Positions 22,683-56,300 of a DNA stretch of 64,000 bases are shown piece after piece (position 1 is the first letter of the stretch; every line of letters starts with the position of its first letter). The notes under the pieces are model-generated. The model saw nothing but the letters and a program-made list of their open reading frames with translations. It did not search any database and was not told where the DNA came from. The position numbers were made by a program, and so were the translations under genes. Location of the stretch: NCBI GenBank assembly GCA_963971535.1, contig OZ020593.1:20004097-20068096 (forward strand), read 5' to 3'. The stretch is from Notolepis coatsorum (taxonomy: Eukaryota > Chordata > Actinopteri > Aulopiformes > Paralepididae).

Positions 22683-23413
22683 CCAGTGTCGAAAACGCAA
22701 AAAAACTAACCAAAAAAAAACGAACGAACTAAAACAAAAACGCAAAAAAACGAACGAATTAAAACGAAAACGCCAAAAAACGAACGAAAAAAACGAACGC
22801 AAAAAAAAGAATGCAAAAAAATGTACGAACAAAAACGAAAACGCAAAAAAACTAACCGAAAAAAACGAACGAACTAAAACGAAAACGCAAAAAACGAACG
22901 AACTAAAACGAAAACGCAAAAAAACGAAAGAAAAAAAAGAACGCAAAAAAATTTACGAACTAAAACGAAAACGCAAAAAAACTAACGAACTAAAACAAAA
23001 ACGCAAAAAACGAACGAACTAAAACGAAAACGCAAAAAACGAACGAACTAAAACGAAAACGCAAAAAAACGAACGAAAAAATGAACGCAAAAAAATTTAC
23101 GAACTAAAACGAAAACGCAAAAAAACTAACCCAAAAAAACGAACGAACTAAAACAAAAACGCAAAAAACGAACGAACTAAAACGAAAACGCAAAAAAACG
23201 AAAGAAAAAAAACGAACGCAAAAAAAATAATGCAAAAAAATTTACGAACTAAAACAAAAACGCAAAAAAACAAATGAAAAAAAACGAACGCAAAAAAAAT
23301 AATGCAAAAAAATGTACGAACTAAAACGCAAAAAAACGAACCCAAAAAACGAACGAACTAAAACAAAAACGCAAAAAAACGAACGAACTAAAACGAAAAT
23401 GCAAAAAAAATAT
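22683..23413. repeat. A-rich 'aaaacgaaaacgcaaaaaac' tandem block 1
   Basis: Degenerate units built from 'gaacgaactaaaacgaaaac' and 'gcaaaaaaac', interspersed with 'atttacgaac'. It ends with 'aaaatgcaaaaaaaatatct', the same edge as block 2. Nearly pure purine on the plus strand, with regular CpG. Confidence 0.95.
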
Positions 23414-24821
23414 CTGGAGACAGTGTCCTCTGTGTGTTGATGGAGACAGTGTCCTCTCTGTGTGTTGATGGAGACAGTGTCCTCTCTGTGTGTTGATGGA
23501 GACAGTGTCCTCTCTATGACTGATGGAGACAGTGTCCTCTCTGTGTTGATGGAGACAGTGTCCTCTGTGTGTTGATGGAGACAGTGTCCTCTGTGTGTTG
23601 ATGGAGACAGTGTCCTCTCTGTGTGTTGATGGAGACAGTGTCCTCTCTCTGTGTTGATGGAGACAGTGTCCTCTCTCTGTGTTGATGGAGACAGTGTCCT
23701 CTGTGTGTGTTGATGGAGACAGTGTCCTCTCTCTCTGTGTGTTGATGGAGACAGTGTCCTCTCTGTGTTGATGGAGACAGTGTCCTCTCTCTGTGTGTTG
23801 ATGGAGACAGTGTCCTCTCTCTGTGTTGATGGAGACAGTGTCCTCTGTGTGTTGATGGAGACAGTGTCCTCTCTGTGTTGATGGAGACAGTGTCCTCTCT
23901 GTGTGTTGATGGAGACAGTGTCCTCTCTCTGTGTTGATGGAGACAGTGTCCTCTCTGTGTTGATGGAGACAGTGTCCTCTCTCTGTGTGTTGATGGAGAC
24001 AGTGTCCTCTCTCTGTGTGTTGATGGAGACAGTGTCCTCTCTCTGTGTGTTGATGGAGACAGTGTCCTCTCTGTGTGTTGATGGAGACAGTGTCCTCTCT
24101 CTGTGTGTTGATGGAGACAGTGTCCTCTCTCTGTGTGTTGATGGAGACAGTGTCCTCTCTCTCTGTGTGTTGATGGAGACAGTGTCCTCTCTCTGTGTGT
24201 TGATGGAGACAGTGTCCTCTCTCTGTGTGTTGATGGAGACAGTGTCCTCTCTCTGTGTGTTGATGGAGACAGTGTCCTCTCTCTGTGTGTTGATGGAGAC
24301 AGTGTCCTCTCTCTGTGTGTTGATGGAGACAGTGTCCTCTGTGTGTTGATGGAGACAGTGTCCTCTCTGTGTGTTGATGGAGACAGTGTCCTCTCTGTGT
24401 GTTGATGGAGACAGTGTCCTCTGTGTGTTGATGGAGACAGTGTCCTCTGTGTGTTGATGGAGACAGTGTCCTCTGTGTGTTGATGGAGACAGTGTCCTCT
24501 CTCTGTGTGTTGATGGAGACAGTGTCCTCTGTGTGTTGATGGAGACAGTGTCCTCTCTGTGTGTGTTGATGGAGACAGTGTCCTCTCTGTGTTGATGGAG
24601 ACAGTGTCCTCTGTGTTGATGGAGACAGTGTCCTCTCTGTGTTGATGGAGACAGTGTCCTCTCTGTGTTGATGGAGACAGTGTCCTCTCTGTGTGTTGAT
24701 GGAGACAGTGTCCTCTCTCTGTGTGTTGATGGAGACAGTGTCCTCTGTGTGTTGATGGAGACAGTGTCCTCTCTGTGTTGATGGAGACAGTGTCCTCTGT
24801 GTGTTGATGGAGACAGTGTCC

Positions 24822-25790
24822 TCGAAAACGCAAAAAAACTAACCCAAAAAAAACGAACGAACTAAAACAAAAACGCAAAAAAACGAACGAATTAAAACGA
24901 AAACGCAAAAAAACGAACGAAAAAAAACGAACGCAAAAAAAAGAATGCAAAAAAATTTACGAACTAAAACAAAAACGCAAAAAAACAAATGAAAAAAAAC
25001 GAACGCAAAAAAAATAATGCAAAAAAATTTACGAACTAAAACGCAAAAAAACGAACCCAAAAAACGAACGAACTAAAACGAAAACGCACAAAAACTAACC
25101 CAAAAAAACGAATGAACTAAAACAAAAACGCAAAAAAAACGAAAGAAAAAAAACGAACGCAAAAAAAAGAACCCAAAAAAACGAATGAACTAAAACAAAA
25201 ACGCAAAAAAACGAAAGAAAAAAAACGAACGCAAAAAAAAGAATGCAAAAAAATTTACGAACTAAAACGAAAACGCAAAAAAACTAACCCAAAAAAACGA
25301 ACGAACTAAAACGAAAACGCAAAAAACGAACGAACTAAAACGAAAACGCAAAAAAAACGAAAGAAACGAACGCAAAAAAATTTACGAACTAAAACGAAAA
25401 CGCAAAAAAACTAACCCAAAAAAACGAATGAACTAAGACAAAAACGCAAAAAAACGAAAGAAAAAAAACAAACGCAAAAAAAAGAACGCAAAAAAATTTA
25501 CGAACTAAAACAAAAACGCAAAAAAACAAATGAAAAAAAACGAACGCAAAAAAAATAATGCAAAAAAATTTACGAACTAAAACGCAAAAAAACGAACCCA
25601 AAAAACGAACGAACTAAAACGAAAACGCACAAAAACTAACCCAAAAAAACGAATGAACTAAAACAAAAACGCAAAAAAAACGAAAGAAAAAAAACGAACG
25701 CAAAAAAAAGAACGCAAAAAAATGTACGAACTAAAACAAAAACGCAAAAAAACGAACGAACTAAAACGAAAATGCAAAAAAAATATCTGT
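24822..25790. repeat. A-rich 'aaaacgaaaacgcaaaaaac' tandem block 2
   Basis: Same unit types and the same right edge as block 1. A sub-block with 'caaatgaaaaaaaacgaacg' and 'aaaataatgcaaaaaaattt' recurs at about 23265, 24980 and 25520. This shows higher-order duplication inside and between the blocks. Confidence 0.95.
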
Positions 25791-27384
25791 GTTGATGGAG
25801 ACAGTGTCCTCTGTGTGTGTTGATGGAGACAGTGTCCTCTCTGTGTTGATGGAGACAGTGTCCTCTCTCTGTGTTGATGGAGACAGTGTCCTCTCTGTGT
25901 GTTGATGGAGACAGTGTCCTCTCTGTGTTGATGGAGACAGTGTCCTCTCTGTGTTGATGGAGACAGTGTCCTCTCTGTGTTGATGGAGACAGTGTCCTCT
26001 CTGTGTGTTGATGGAGACAGTGTCCTCTCTCTCTGTGTTGATGGAGACAGTGTCCTCTGTGTGTGTTGATGGAGACAGTGTCCTCTCTCTGTGTGTTGAT
26101 GGAGACAGTGTCCTCTCTCTGTGTGTTGATGGAGACAGTGTCCTCTCTCTGTGTTGATGGAGACAGTGTCCTCTCTGTGTGTTGATGGAGACAGTGTCCT
26201 CTGTGTGTTGATGGAGACAGTGTCCTCTCTCTCTGTGTTGATGGAGACAGTGTCCTCTCTCTGTGTTGATGGAGACAGTGTCCTCTCTGTGTGTTGATGG
26301 AGACAGTGTCCTCTGTGTGTTGATGGAGACAGTGTCCTCTCTCTGTGTTGATGGAGACAGTGTCCCCTCTCTGTGTGTTGATGGAGACAGTGTCCTCTCT
26401 GTGTGTTGATGGAGACAGTGTCCTCTGTGTGTTGATGGAGACAGTGTCCTCTGTGTGTTGATGGAGACAGTGTCCTCTCTCTCTGTGTGTTGATGGAGAC
26501 AGTGTCCTCTCTCTGTGTTGATGGAGACAGTGTCCTCTGTGTGTTGATGGAGACAGTGTCCTCTGTGTGTTGATGGAGACAGTGTCCTCTCTCTGTGTTG
26601 ATGGAGACAGTGTCCTCTGTGTTGATGGAGACAGTGTCCTCTCTGTGTTGATGGAGACAGTGTCCTCTGTGTGTTGATGGAGACAGTGTCCTCTCTCTGT
26701 GTTGATGGAGACAGTGTCCTCTCTCTGTGTGTGTTGATGGAGACAGTGTCCTCTGTGTGTTGATGGAGACAGTGTCCTCTGTGTGTTGATGGAGACAGTG
26801 TCCTCTCTGTGTTGATGGAGACAGTGTCCTCTCTGTGTTGATGGAGACAGTGTCCTCTGTGTGTTGATGGAGACAGTGTCCTCTCTCTGTGTGTTGATGG
26901 AGACAGTGTCCTCTCTCTGTGTGTTGATGGAGACAGTGTCCTCTCTGTGTGTTGATGGAGACAGTGTCCTCTCTCTGTGTGTTGATGGAGACAGTGTCCT
27001 CTCTCTGTGTGTTGATGGAGACAGTGTCCTCTCTGTGTTGATGGAGACAGTGTCCTCTCTCTGTGTTGATGGAGCCCTGGTCCTCTCTCTGTGTGTTGAT
27101 GGAGACAGTGTCCTCTCTGTGTTGATGGAGACAGTGTCCTCTCTCTGTGTTGATGGAGCCCTGGTCCTCTCTCTGTGTTGATGGAGCCCTGGTCCTCTCC
27201 GTGTGTTGATGGAGACAGTGTCCTCTCTGTGTGTTGATGGAGACAGTGTCCTCTCTCTGTGACTGATGGAGCCCTGGTCCTCTCTGTGACTGATGGAGCC
27301 CTGGTCCTCTCTGTGACTGATGGAGCCCTGGTCCTCTCTGTGTTGATGGAGCCCTGGTCCTCTCCTCTCTCTCTCCCTGTAGGG

Positions 27385-48567
<21,183 letters not shown>

Positions 48568-48800
48568 TCACACACACACACATTTAGTTGTACACAATCA
48601 TTCTCACGCACACGCACACACACGCACGCACACACACACAGTGATGCACTCCAGGGTGTTAGAAAGATGTTTTCTATGTGGACCAGGGTTTTTCAACAGG
48701 TCCATTCCCTTCTCCTTAGTGTGAATTAGGTTTATAGTTACTTTTGGTTCTTTTTTTACTAGCTACCAAAAATAAAGAGTTTGTATGTAACGACTTTTTA
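48568..48800 (+). terminator. fam169a: fam169a 3' UTR with polyadenylation signal
   Basis: An AATAAA hexamer lies at 48771-48776, about 205 bases after the stop. A second AATAAA is at 49323-49328 and could serve a longer 3' UTR. The UTR starts with a short AC-rich tract (48570-48640). Confidence 0.65.
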
Positions 48801-50500
48801 CGCGTGAAAGCTTAAGCGTCGCTGCTATACAACAATGTGAAGTCTTTTCATGTTTTTCTTCCCAACTGTGATTTTATCGGTTTTACCGCCAGTTCCACTC
48901 CACGCGTTTCAAAACTCCTCTTAAGTCTGCGTTCTCGGCGACGTTCGAACGTAAAAAAAAACATAACTCTTGGCACAATGTTTTATCTCGTCTCCTCTTT
49001 TGATTGTATTTGTGTTGTTGTTGACGTTTACGTCCAGGTCCTCTCATGCCAATGTCGCGGAACTTCGGATTTATCGTTAATTATTATTTTTTTTCTATGG
49101 TAGAATTCTCATTTTGTAAACCTCTCGTCATCCAGCGTACTTATTGATAATATGGTTCTGATTTGATGCTGATTGTTTGTTTGTGCCGAGGGCGAATAAG
49201 CTGTGAATGATTGGATTGTCATACTTGTATACACTGAATTACTCTCATTCATTCATACACATATATACACATACATATACGTCTGTAGTGGGAATAGGGA
49301 CAACTATGCTGGGATATTACTTAATAAAGAAATGCTTCTTTTATTTTGAGCAGAGGCATGTCTTATTATTGATACTTGATATACAATATGACTATTATTG
49401 ATAGTTTAGTATTTATAAAATTTTAAGAGATTTGAAGTTGATATGATTCAGTGATATTTGAACAATTTCTATTCATGATATTATATTATACACGGTTGTT
49501 GAGTAGGCCTACGACAACTATTTAGTATGAAATATGAGTTTATTGGTACCTTCTCAATGTGAAGTCGTTACTGACGTACAGTAGGTGTTTCTCGTGATGT
49601 CATTTCAGTCCATCCAAAGAGAGCCTCCTCCACTGGAGTTCTGTCGGGCCGATCCCGAGCGTTCAAAGGCTTCTGCCGCTTTCGATCGGCGTAAGGGATG
49701 CCTTATAGAAATCATGATCCCAACATTAATTTTGAAAATCAGTCCTTCTTAGATGAGGATATTTAGCCATTCCAAAGAACGTATCTGCTCCGTATATATG
49801 ACTTTGAAATTATCTGCGAATAATCCAAGTTTTATTCTTCCAACGTGCAACGTTTCAAAGTTAAAAAGGTTTATTAAAATGAAAGGGCGAGGTAATTGCT
49901 AATTGGGACAGTGTGTTGGTGTTTATATATGGAAGTAGAAATCGTTAGCATTTGCCAGCAATGCTACAGGAGGGCAATATGGTATGAAGCGTCTATTTAA
50001 CATTAAATCATTGGTAGCGCCTCCCAAATGGCTCTTTTTCACAACAATGTTGACTATAAGACTGAGATCTGATTGTCTGTTTACATGCTGCATATCCAGC
50101 ATTGACTTCCACCAGCATTGCTAACAAATTCTACTAGTTTCAGGTTTTCTACATCCAGTATCCAAAACGCACAGTGCAGGTGCTCTTTGAAGGGACTCCA
50201 TGTTTGGAATAAATCAGATGGAACTCTTGGAATGGGCGGTGTCACTCCTTGGTGGTTGTGAACACTAGGGGGGGCCGATGAGGCAGAGATGAAAACAAGT
50301 GGGCCAATCTCAAATCTGAAGGGATTTCCTCCCCCTCTCGCCGTCTCTCTCCCTCTCTACAAGATAAAGCATTTATTTTCTTTATCTGTGGTTTTTGACA
50401 TGGTAAATGGAATCTGTGTAAAAAATGACCGAAAAACATATGCACACAAATAGCCTCTTAAACATTATGCATTTCCTCAGAGTTCAGGGTGCAAAGGTCA
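48801..50500. other. Intergenic spacer
   Basis: A/T-rich with no coding homology or recognised repeat. It contains the secondary AATAAA at 49323. Confidence 0.5.
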
Positions 50501-50519
50501 TCTACAGAACACTGCTCTT

Positions 50520-50870
50520 TGGGTTAGGGGTTCAGTACCCTCCCCCCACAGTACCCTCCCCCACATTACCCTCTCCCCACAGGGGTTCAGTACCCTACCC
50601 CCACAGTACCCTCCCCCACAGGTGTTCAATAACCTCCCCCCACAGGGTTCAATACCCTCCCCTCACAGGGGTTCAGTACCCTCCCCCCACAGTACCCTCC
50701 CCCACATTACCCTCTCCCCACAGGGTTCAGTTCCCTCCCCCCACAGTACCCTCCCGTCACAGGTGTTCCATACCCTCCCCTCACAGGGGTTCAATACCCT
50801 CCCCTCACAGGGGTTCAGTTCCCTCCCCCCACAGTACCCTCCCCTCACAGGGGTTCAGTACCCCCCCCCC
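50520..50870. repeat. C-rich minisatellite
   Basis: Units mix 'acaggggttcagtaccctcc' and 'ccccacagtaccctccc' with variable order. The open frames across it are composition artefacts. Confidence 0.93.
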
Positions 50871-51373
50871 CCTGTTATCAGCAGCACCCAGCAGCAGCAA
50901 TTTTACAGAACACAGAAACTGAACACAGAACTCGGTCTGCACCTCATTAGACAAGGACGAGACTTGCTGCTACGTAACAGAGTGGACAATAAAGCCCTGG
51001 CTGAGCCTGCTGTGAGGGCAGGTCGTCTAGAAGTGTGTCACACACCGCCGTAGATACCAAACCAGCTCACAGCCTCTGTGGTATTGGAGGGAATCGAACC
51101 AGCGACCGTCTGTATTCTGGTATGCTGTGCAGACGGATGAGAATATAACAATGACTTTCACAGTGACTTCACTGCTCAGAGGGGTTTAGAGGGAGAAGAT
51201 ACAGGGAGAGGACATCCTTTCAGATTATTTAAATACCATGTTGTAATCATGGTTTATTGACGTCACCGTGATCACGTGCGATTGAGGAGCCTTCACACAC
51301 TTCAGGTTTAGCTGGTTTTGCTGATGTGTGCGTACAGTAGCTGGTAAAGGAGAACGGGTCACTATAGCAGAAG

Positions 51374-51926
51374 CCCGATCTCACTTACAATATGTGAATA
51401 AAGTACTTATCCACCACAGGAAAAAGGTACATATTGTTTGTTATGTTATAGCCAAGTAATATATTCATGTATTTACACATTTTCAAGTTTTCATAAAAAC
51501 GCTTGAGCTCCTCTGCTGGGGAACAAACCCAGGACGCTCACATGGGAGGCAAGTGCCTTTTACCTCAAGACTACCAAGGCACACTTTTCTGATAGCCTCA
51601 CCCAAATCCTAACCTTAACCACACCGTACCGTAAACTAACCATAACCTTAACCATAAACCCAACTTTCGATCTTAACCATTAAACGTTAAAAACAATTCA
51701 TCATCATAGTATTGCTGTGTTTGCATCAGGGTGGGTGGGTGTCTTAGTCTAGTGGTGAGAGCTGTGTTTGTATCAGGATGGGTGTCTTAGTCTAATGATG
51801 GGGGCACTCAACCACAATCATTGTTACCGATATGAAATGTAAATATATTACTTATGCCTATAACATAACATGTACCTTTTTTCCTGCCGTCGAATAGTTC
51901 CTTATTTGCGCTTTCTTATGAGACTG
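51374..51926. mobile_element. Inverted-repeat element with two divergent tRNA-like modules, copy 2
   Basis: Inverted relative to copy 1. Module B is on the minus strand (about 51507-51590; complement 'ttggtagtcttgaggtaaaa' and 'ctgggtttgttcc'). Module A is on the plus strand (about 51730-51830), with its box-A part duplicated ('gtcttagtctagtggtgaga' and 'gtcttagtctaatgatg'). Terminal sequences 'gatctcacttacaatatgtg' on the left and 'ctttcttatgagac' on the right match copy 1. Confidence 0.75.
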
Positions 51927-52199
51927 TTGCAGCCAGCAGATGTAGTATAACTGATGTCAGACTTGTACATTTCCAAAATTGTATCCCTAGAAGAATGTAC
52001 TTTCATTCGGGAAGAACATTGACAACATCAGCTAAGCCTGTTTGTATTTATCTTTCTGTTTTTAAAGTACGTCTCTTATGATTGTTTTCTGTTTATTTTG
52101 TGCTCTGCCATGTCAACGCACCACCTCTGTGGCCTCTCACTTTCTCCAAATGACGTCCTGTCTCGTTATTAAGCACATAGACGTTACAGTGCAGTTCTT

Positions 52200-53200
52200 A
52201 AAGGGGAACTACACCCAATTTAATAATTCCTACATGTTATTCCTAATGGTCTAATATCGGAACAAACTACTCTCAAAGGTCATGATGTCATCAAGTGTAA
52301 AGTCTGGGGCTTCTCCATAGACAATGTTATATAGGTGACACTGAAAACACCCAGGGGATTAGATTCGATAAGATTAAAATGTATTGTTATTATACAGCAC
52401 AAGTACAGTACATATGTTTTTGATTTAGGGAAATAGGGTTGGCATCCACCATTCCTTCAGGTTCTGGCTACATCTGGAAGAAATGCCTTGAATTAAACAC
52501 GCCTGTAGACCTGTGTTCATCACCTTTCCAGCATTGGGACCCAAACTAAATAATTGAATCTTAACATTAGGACCCAGTCACATTAGGTTAGATTAAAATC
52601 TATCGTCATCGTGCAGCACAACACAAGTACAGTACAACGAAAATAAGTTTGGCATCCAACCAGAGTGCATATGTAAACAGTAAAGTGCGATAGTAGTATA
52701 CAATGTACAGGTGATTAAACTGGGTTTCAAATAATAATAAATTAGTACTACTGAGTAATAGTGCTAATCAGATGTATGTACAGAGTTGTAGTATTAATAT
52801 ACCCTGAATTTCTCCAAGGGGATCAATAAAGGAATATCTTATGTACAGTGATGCAGGTATAAAGACACTATAAAGACACTTACTATTATGACTAGTAAGT
52901 CATACTGGCCGCTGTGTAACTAGTAAGAGTAGGTAAGGGATATGTACAGATATAGATAGTAGTATCTACAGATATGTAACAACGTTTTGTGTGTGTGGAT
53001 AAATGTTCTGTTTCTGGGTATAAAAACAGATTCTATGGGTCCACAAAGTCTCCCATTCATCGTCTATAGAGCAGCCCCAGACATTATACCCGATGACATC
53101 ACAAGTTTGGTTTCTGGCTTTGGGAGGGAGAGAGAGTAGCCCATGTTCACAAATATTGATTGAACTATCCCAAGACGTGGAAATAACATGTTTGATTTGA
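52200..53200. mobile_element. Palindromic MITE interrupted by family X composite
   Basis: The left half 52200-52355 begins TTAAAGGGGAACTACACCCA and has 'aagtctggggcttctccata' and 'gacaatg'. The right half has the complement 'atcgtctatagagcagcccc' and 'agac' (about 53055-53085). Between them lies the block 52410-52985. Confidence 0.65.
52410..52985 (+). repeat. Family X copy with upstream flank shared with 38068-38280
   Basis: 52425-52580 matches 38075-38280, and 52585-52985 matches the family X body. A short family Y piece ('aaggggatcaataaaggaat' complement) is inserted at about 52800-52845. Confidence 0.85.
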
Positions 53201-53204
53201 TTTA

Positions 53205-54595
53205 TTAATGTGGGCGGTATTCCCCTTTTCACAGACATTTGTATGGTTGATCTTTTCTCTTTCTATGCTCTGGAATCAGAGGAGATCACGGGGGAGGTGC
53301 TTGACATGGACCCTTAGTATAAATCTGTCGACCACTATATCATTCTGTCTGTATACTTGGTTTATTTTTTTTTATTTTTTTTTTTTTACTTGTAATGGGT
53401 CTTGTTTACCTAAATGTTCTTAACACATTGACTGCCAGCCATTGTACTCATCAAAGTACCCAGTCTGCCACCATTGAAAGCCTATGGAGATGTTTACCTT
53501 CTTTGCAGGGCTATAACTTTTTAAATTGTATTGCTATATTGACATTACTATGGCCCATTCAACATCGATTATCTATCGTTCAGGATGTCGGAACGTTATA
53601 CTTTTTCATTCATACATTCATACAAAAATACCTTCTAGAATATAATTATGTTTTTATCGTTTTCTGCAGTAATTTCTAGAACGTGAGTTATAGGCCTAAA
53701 CGCATATATAGATTATCGATTGCCGTTTCCCCCCTATACACGCTATATTAAAAAATTAAACTGTATATGATCCGTATACGTTATGCTTCATCATGCGTGG
53801 AGGAAAGGGGGGGGGGGGGTCGTTTATAATTCCTTGATTGTCAGTAAATGCTTTATGTAGTATGGGTGGATATATTGATCAGATGGTTTACAAACAAAGA
53901 CATGGACAATTGGGTTGAAAATAATATTAGTGTCCCCTTACCATGCGCCAATGAGACTGGAGGAGAAAGATCCCAATTATTTTACGTTGATCGCCTAGGT
54001 CCATTTCCGGTTTGTATGTCGCAATAAACGCCGAAATCATATCGATTATTAAGTTTATAAAGCGATCCATTATGTACATTGTGTCTGTCGGGAGCCTTGC
54101 AACGATATGTGACAGCCGGATGAATTTAATCGACGCACAGCAGCCATATCCTGTAAGCGAGTGTAACTCGCCCGACCATCAACCAGGCGGCGGTATTGAG
54201 CGTATTGAGCGTCGCGGGTGTATAATGTATATATGAATTATGGCCATGGCGAAAAAATTAAATATTGATCTCAATAACGCTCTACAGCGAGGTCTGGCGG
54301 TCAACGCATGGTGGGCAATAATTCTCTAAAGCGTTTCCGGCGGTAGATGTGTTAAGGGATCCTTGTGGTACAGTAGTGTAGTATCGACGATGGGTATTCG
54401 GTTGTTACGTCGTGACGTAAACAGTTTCCGGGGGCCAGGCTTCCTGCGTTGGCCGAGGCTCTGGTCTTTCCAACACGCCTCAGTGCTGAGTCCCTTGTTG
54501 TTTTAATAGATCTGAGGCATAAAAGATATGTTTGGGGTTTGTGCTCCTAGTATCTCTCGCTGTCTGAAGCAGAGCGTTTGACCCCGGACATGAAT
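53205..54595. other. Intergenic spacer
   Basis: No gene recognised. T runs at about 53368-53388 and a G run at 53808-53819 are present. Confidence 0.5.
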
Positions 54596-54815
54596 ATTAG
54601 ATTAGATTCATTAGTGTCATCATACAGCACAAGTACAGTACAACGAAAAGAAGTTTGACATCCAACCAGAGTGCAAATGTAACAGTAAATTGCAACAGCA
54701 ATATACAGGTGATTAAATATACAAATTAGTACTACTGAGTATTGTAATAGTGCTAATCGGATGTACAGAGTTGTAGTATAATATGTGCAGTGATACAGGT
54801 ATGAAGACGGTATGA
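54596..54815 (+). repeat. Family X copy
   Basis: Starts ATTAGATTAGATTCATTAG and has 'cagcacaagtacagtacaac', 'gacatccaaccagagtgcaa' and 'gatacaggtatgaagac'. It is cut short after that. The next 390 bases hold nothing recognised. Confidence 0.85.
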
Positions 54816-55203
54816 ATATACGTCATGACTTAAACAACCGAATAACATGGAAGGGGGCGGGGCTATACTGTGACCCCACCTTCCTGTGTATTTCAATGGT
54901 AATTAATTACAACGATAGGTTGGTAAACGATGGGTAAACCCTCGACTACACTGCTGTCATGTTTCCTCAAACCCGCTCTGACGCCTGCTATTAATCTGCT
55001 TCTCACATGTTTTTAACAGAAATGTTTTACGAAAGATGTTACTGCTGATAATTTACCAGGTGAAATCGCCATTGTGGCTCCATTATATAGACATGGAGTG
55101 AAATTACTTAAAGGTGCCATAAGCTGTATTTTCTTAAAGGTGCTGTAATTAAAAAAAAGAATAGCTCTGGTCAAAATTGTGACAATTGTCAAAGTCGCAT
55201 GAG

Positions 55204-55757
55204 TCTGAGGTCGCATTGCAAAAAGATCTGACCTGTATGTGATTTAGGACCACATATGAAAGTGGCCCAAAGCAGAATAGAAAAGATCAGATTCCATGTG
55301 ATTTGTGATGTTCACACTGTCATGAAATAATCAGATCTGAGTCACATAAGCAAATAAATGGGATTTGGGCCACTTTCAGTCTGCAGTGTGAACGTAGCCT
55401 TAGAAAGAATTGGTCAAATGGGATACCGGCTTGTCATCTGCAGGAAGGTGAAGCACATGTTCAATCTGCACCACGTGTTACCTATCTGTTATCTATCTGT
55501 CTCCCAGCCGATCCCAGGATTTATTTCTACAGGGATTAGGAGCAGGTTTCCTGGCCAGACCATTGTTTGTTATATGGGCTATGTTCCCGCTGCAGGCAAA
55601 AATGACCAGAATCTGACACATATCTGACTCTCTGTTTTTCTCACGACAGTGTGAACAGCACTGTCTCATCGAATCTGTAATGTTCAATTCTGATTTGAAT
55701 CACTTTCATATGTGGTTCTAAATCAGATACAGGTCTGTTTTTTTGCAATGCCACCTC
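55204..55757. mobile_element. MITE with about 100-bp inverted ends
   Basis: The left arm 55204-55300 ('gaggtcgcattgcaaaaaga', 'cctgtatgtgatttaggacc', 'acatatgaaagtg') is mirrored at about 55660-55757 ('cactttcatatgtggttcta', 'aatcagatacaggtctg', 'ttgcaatgccacctc'). The interior has further 'aatcagatctgagtcac' motifs. It is non-coding. Confidence 0.8.
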
Positions 55758-55883
55758 AAAGAATAATGTCAACAGCCAAAAATGTGTAGCCTACAATAGC
55801 CTATACGGCATATAGATGATCTATAAAATGGTGAAGAGAGGTAGAGTCCACTTGGTGGTGCTGTGGTTCTGCATTTCTGAGAG

Positions 55884-55891
<8 letters not shown>

Positions 55892-55952
<61 letters not shown>

Positions 55953-56015
55953 TCTCTCTCTCCCCCTCTCTCTCTCTGTCTCTCCCTCCCTCTCTCCCCC
56001 CTCTCTTTCTGTCTG

Positions 56016-56063
<48 letters not shown>

Positions 56064-56065
56064 AA
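55892..56065. repeat. (TC)n-rich microsatellite
   Basis: Two pure TC tracts joined by TCC/TTC interruptions. Confidence 0.97.
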
Positions 56066-56079
56066 CCCCACACAGTATT

Positions 56080-56300
56080 GATTGATTGATTGATTGAAAA
56101 CTTTATTAACAGATTGCAGAATGGGTACAATACAGTACAGCTCAATACACACAATTGTTAAGGGGATGCAGACCAGAGAAAGACTTTCGTCTTGTTTACA
56201 TCAGGGTCCCCCATTTTCAATTCATCAGGACATATATGACATACATGACATACAGATAGTCAGTACTGCTACATCTATACATTTATGACATACCAGATTT
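56080..56300 (-). mobile_element. LINE-type 3' tail with (ATTG)n, minus strand
   Basis: Starts with the (ATTG)n terminal tract, then 'aaaactttattaacagattg' and 'cagaatgggtacaatacagt'. The same sequence is present in the opposite orientation at 58380-58655. Confidence 0.7.

Larger units (their letters stand above)
21890..27380. repeat. Composite VNTR: 'gttgatggagacagtgtcct' minisatellite with two A-rich blocks
   Basis: The main unit is 'gttgatggagacagtgtcct' followed by a variable (CT)n(GT)n spacer, giving units of about 25-33 bases and well over 100 copies. It is split by A-rich blocks at 22683-23413 and 24822-25790. Near the right end (27065-27365) a variant with 'ggagccctggtcctct' replaces 'ggagacagtgtcctct'. 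The array ends in the pyrimidine tract of the splice acceptor of the first coding exon of fam169a. Stop-free frames of 272-639 codons across it are artefacts of unit composition. Confidence 0.98.
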
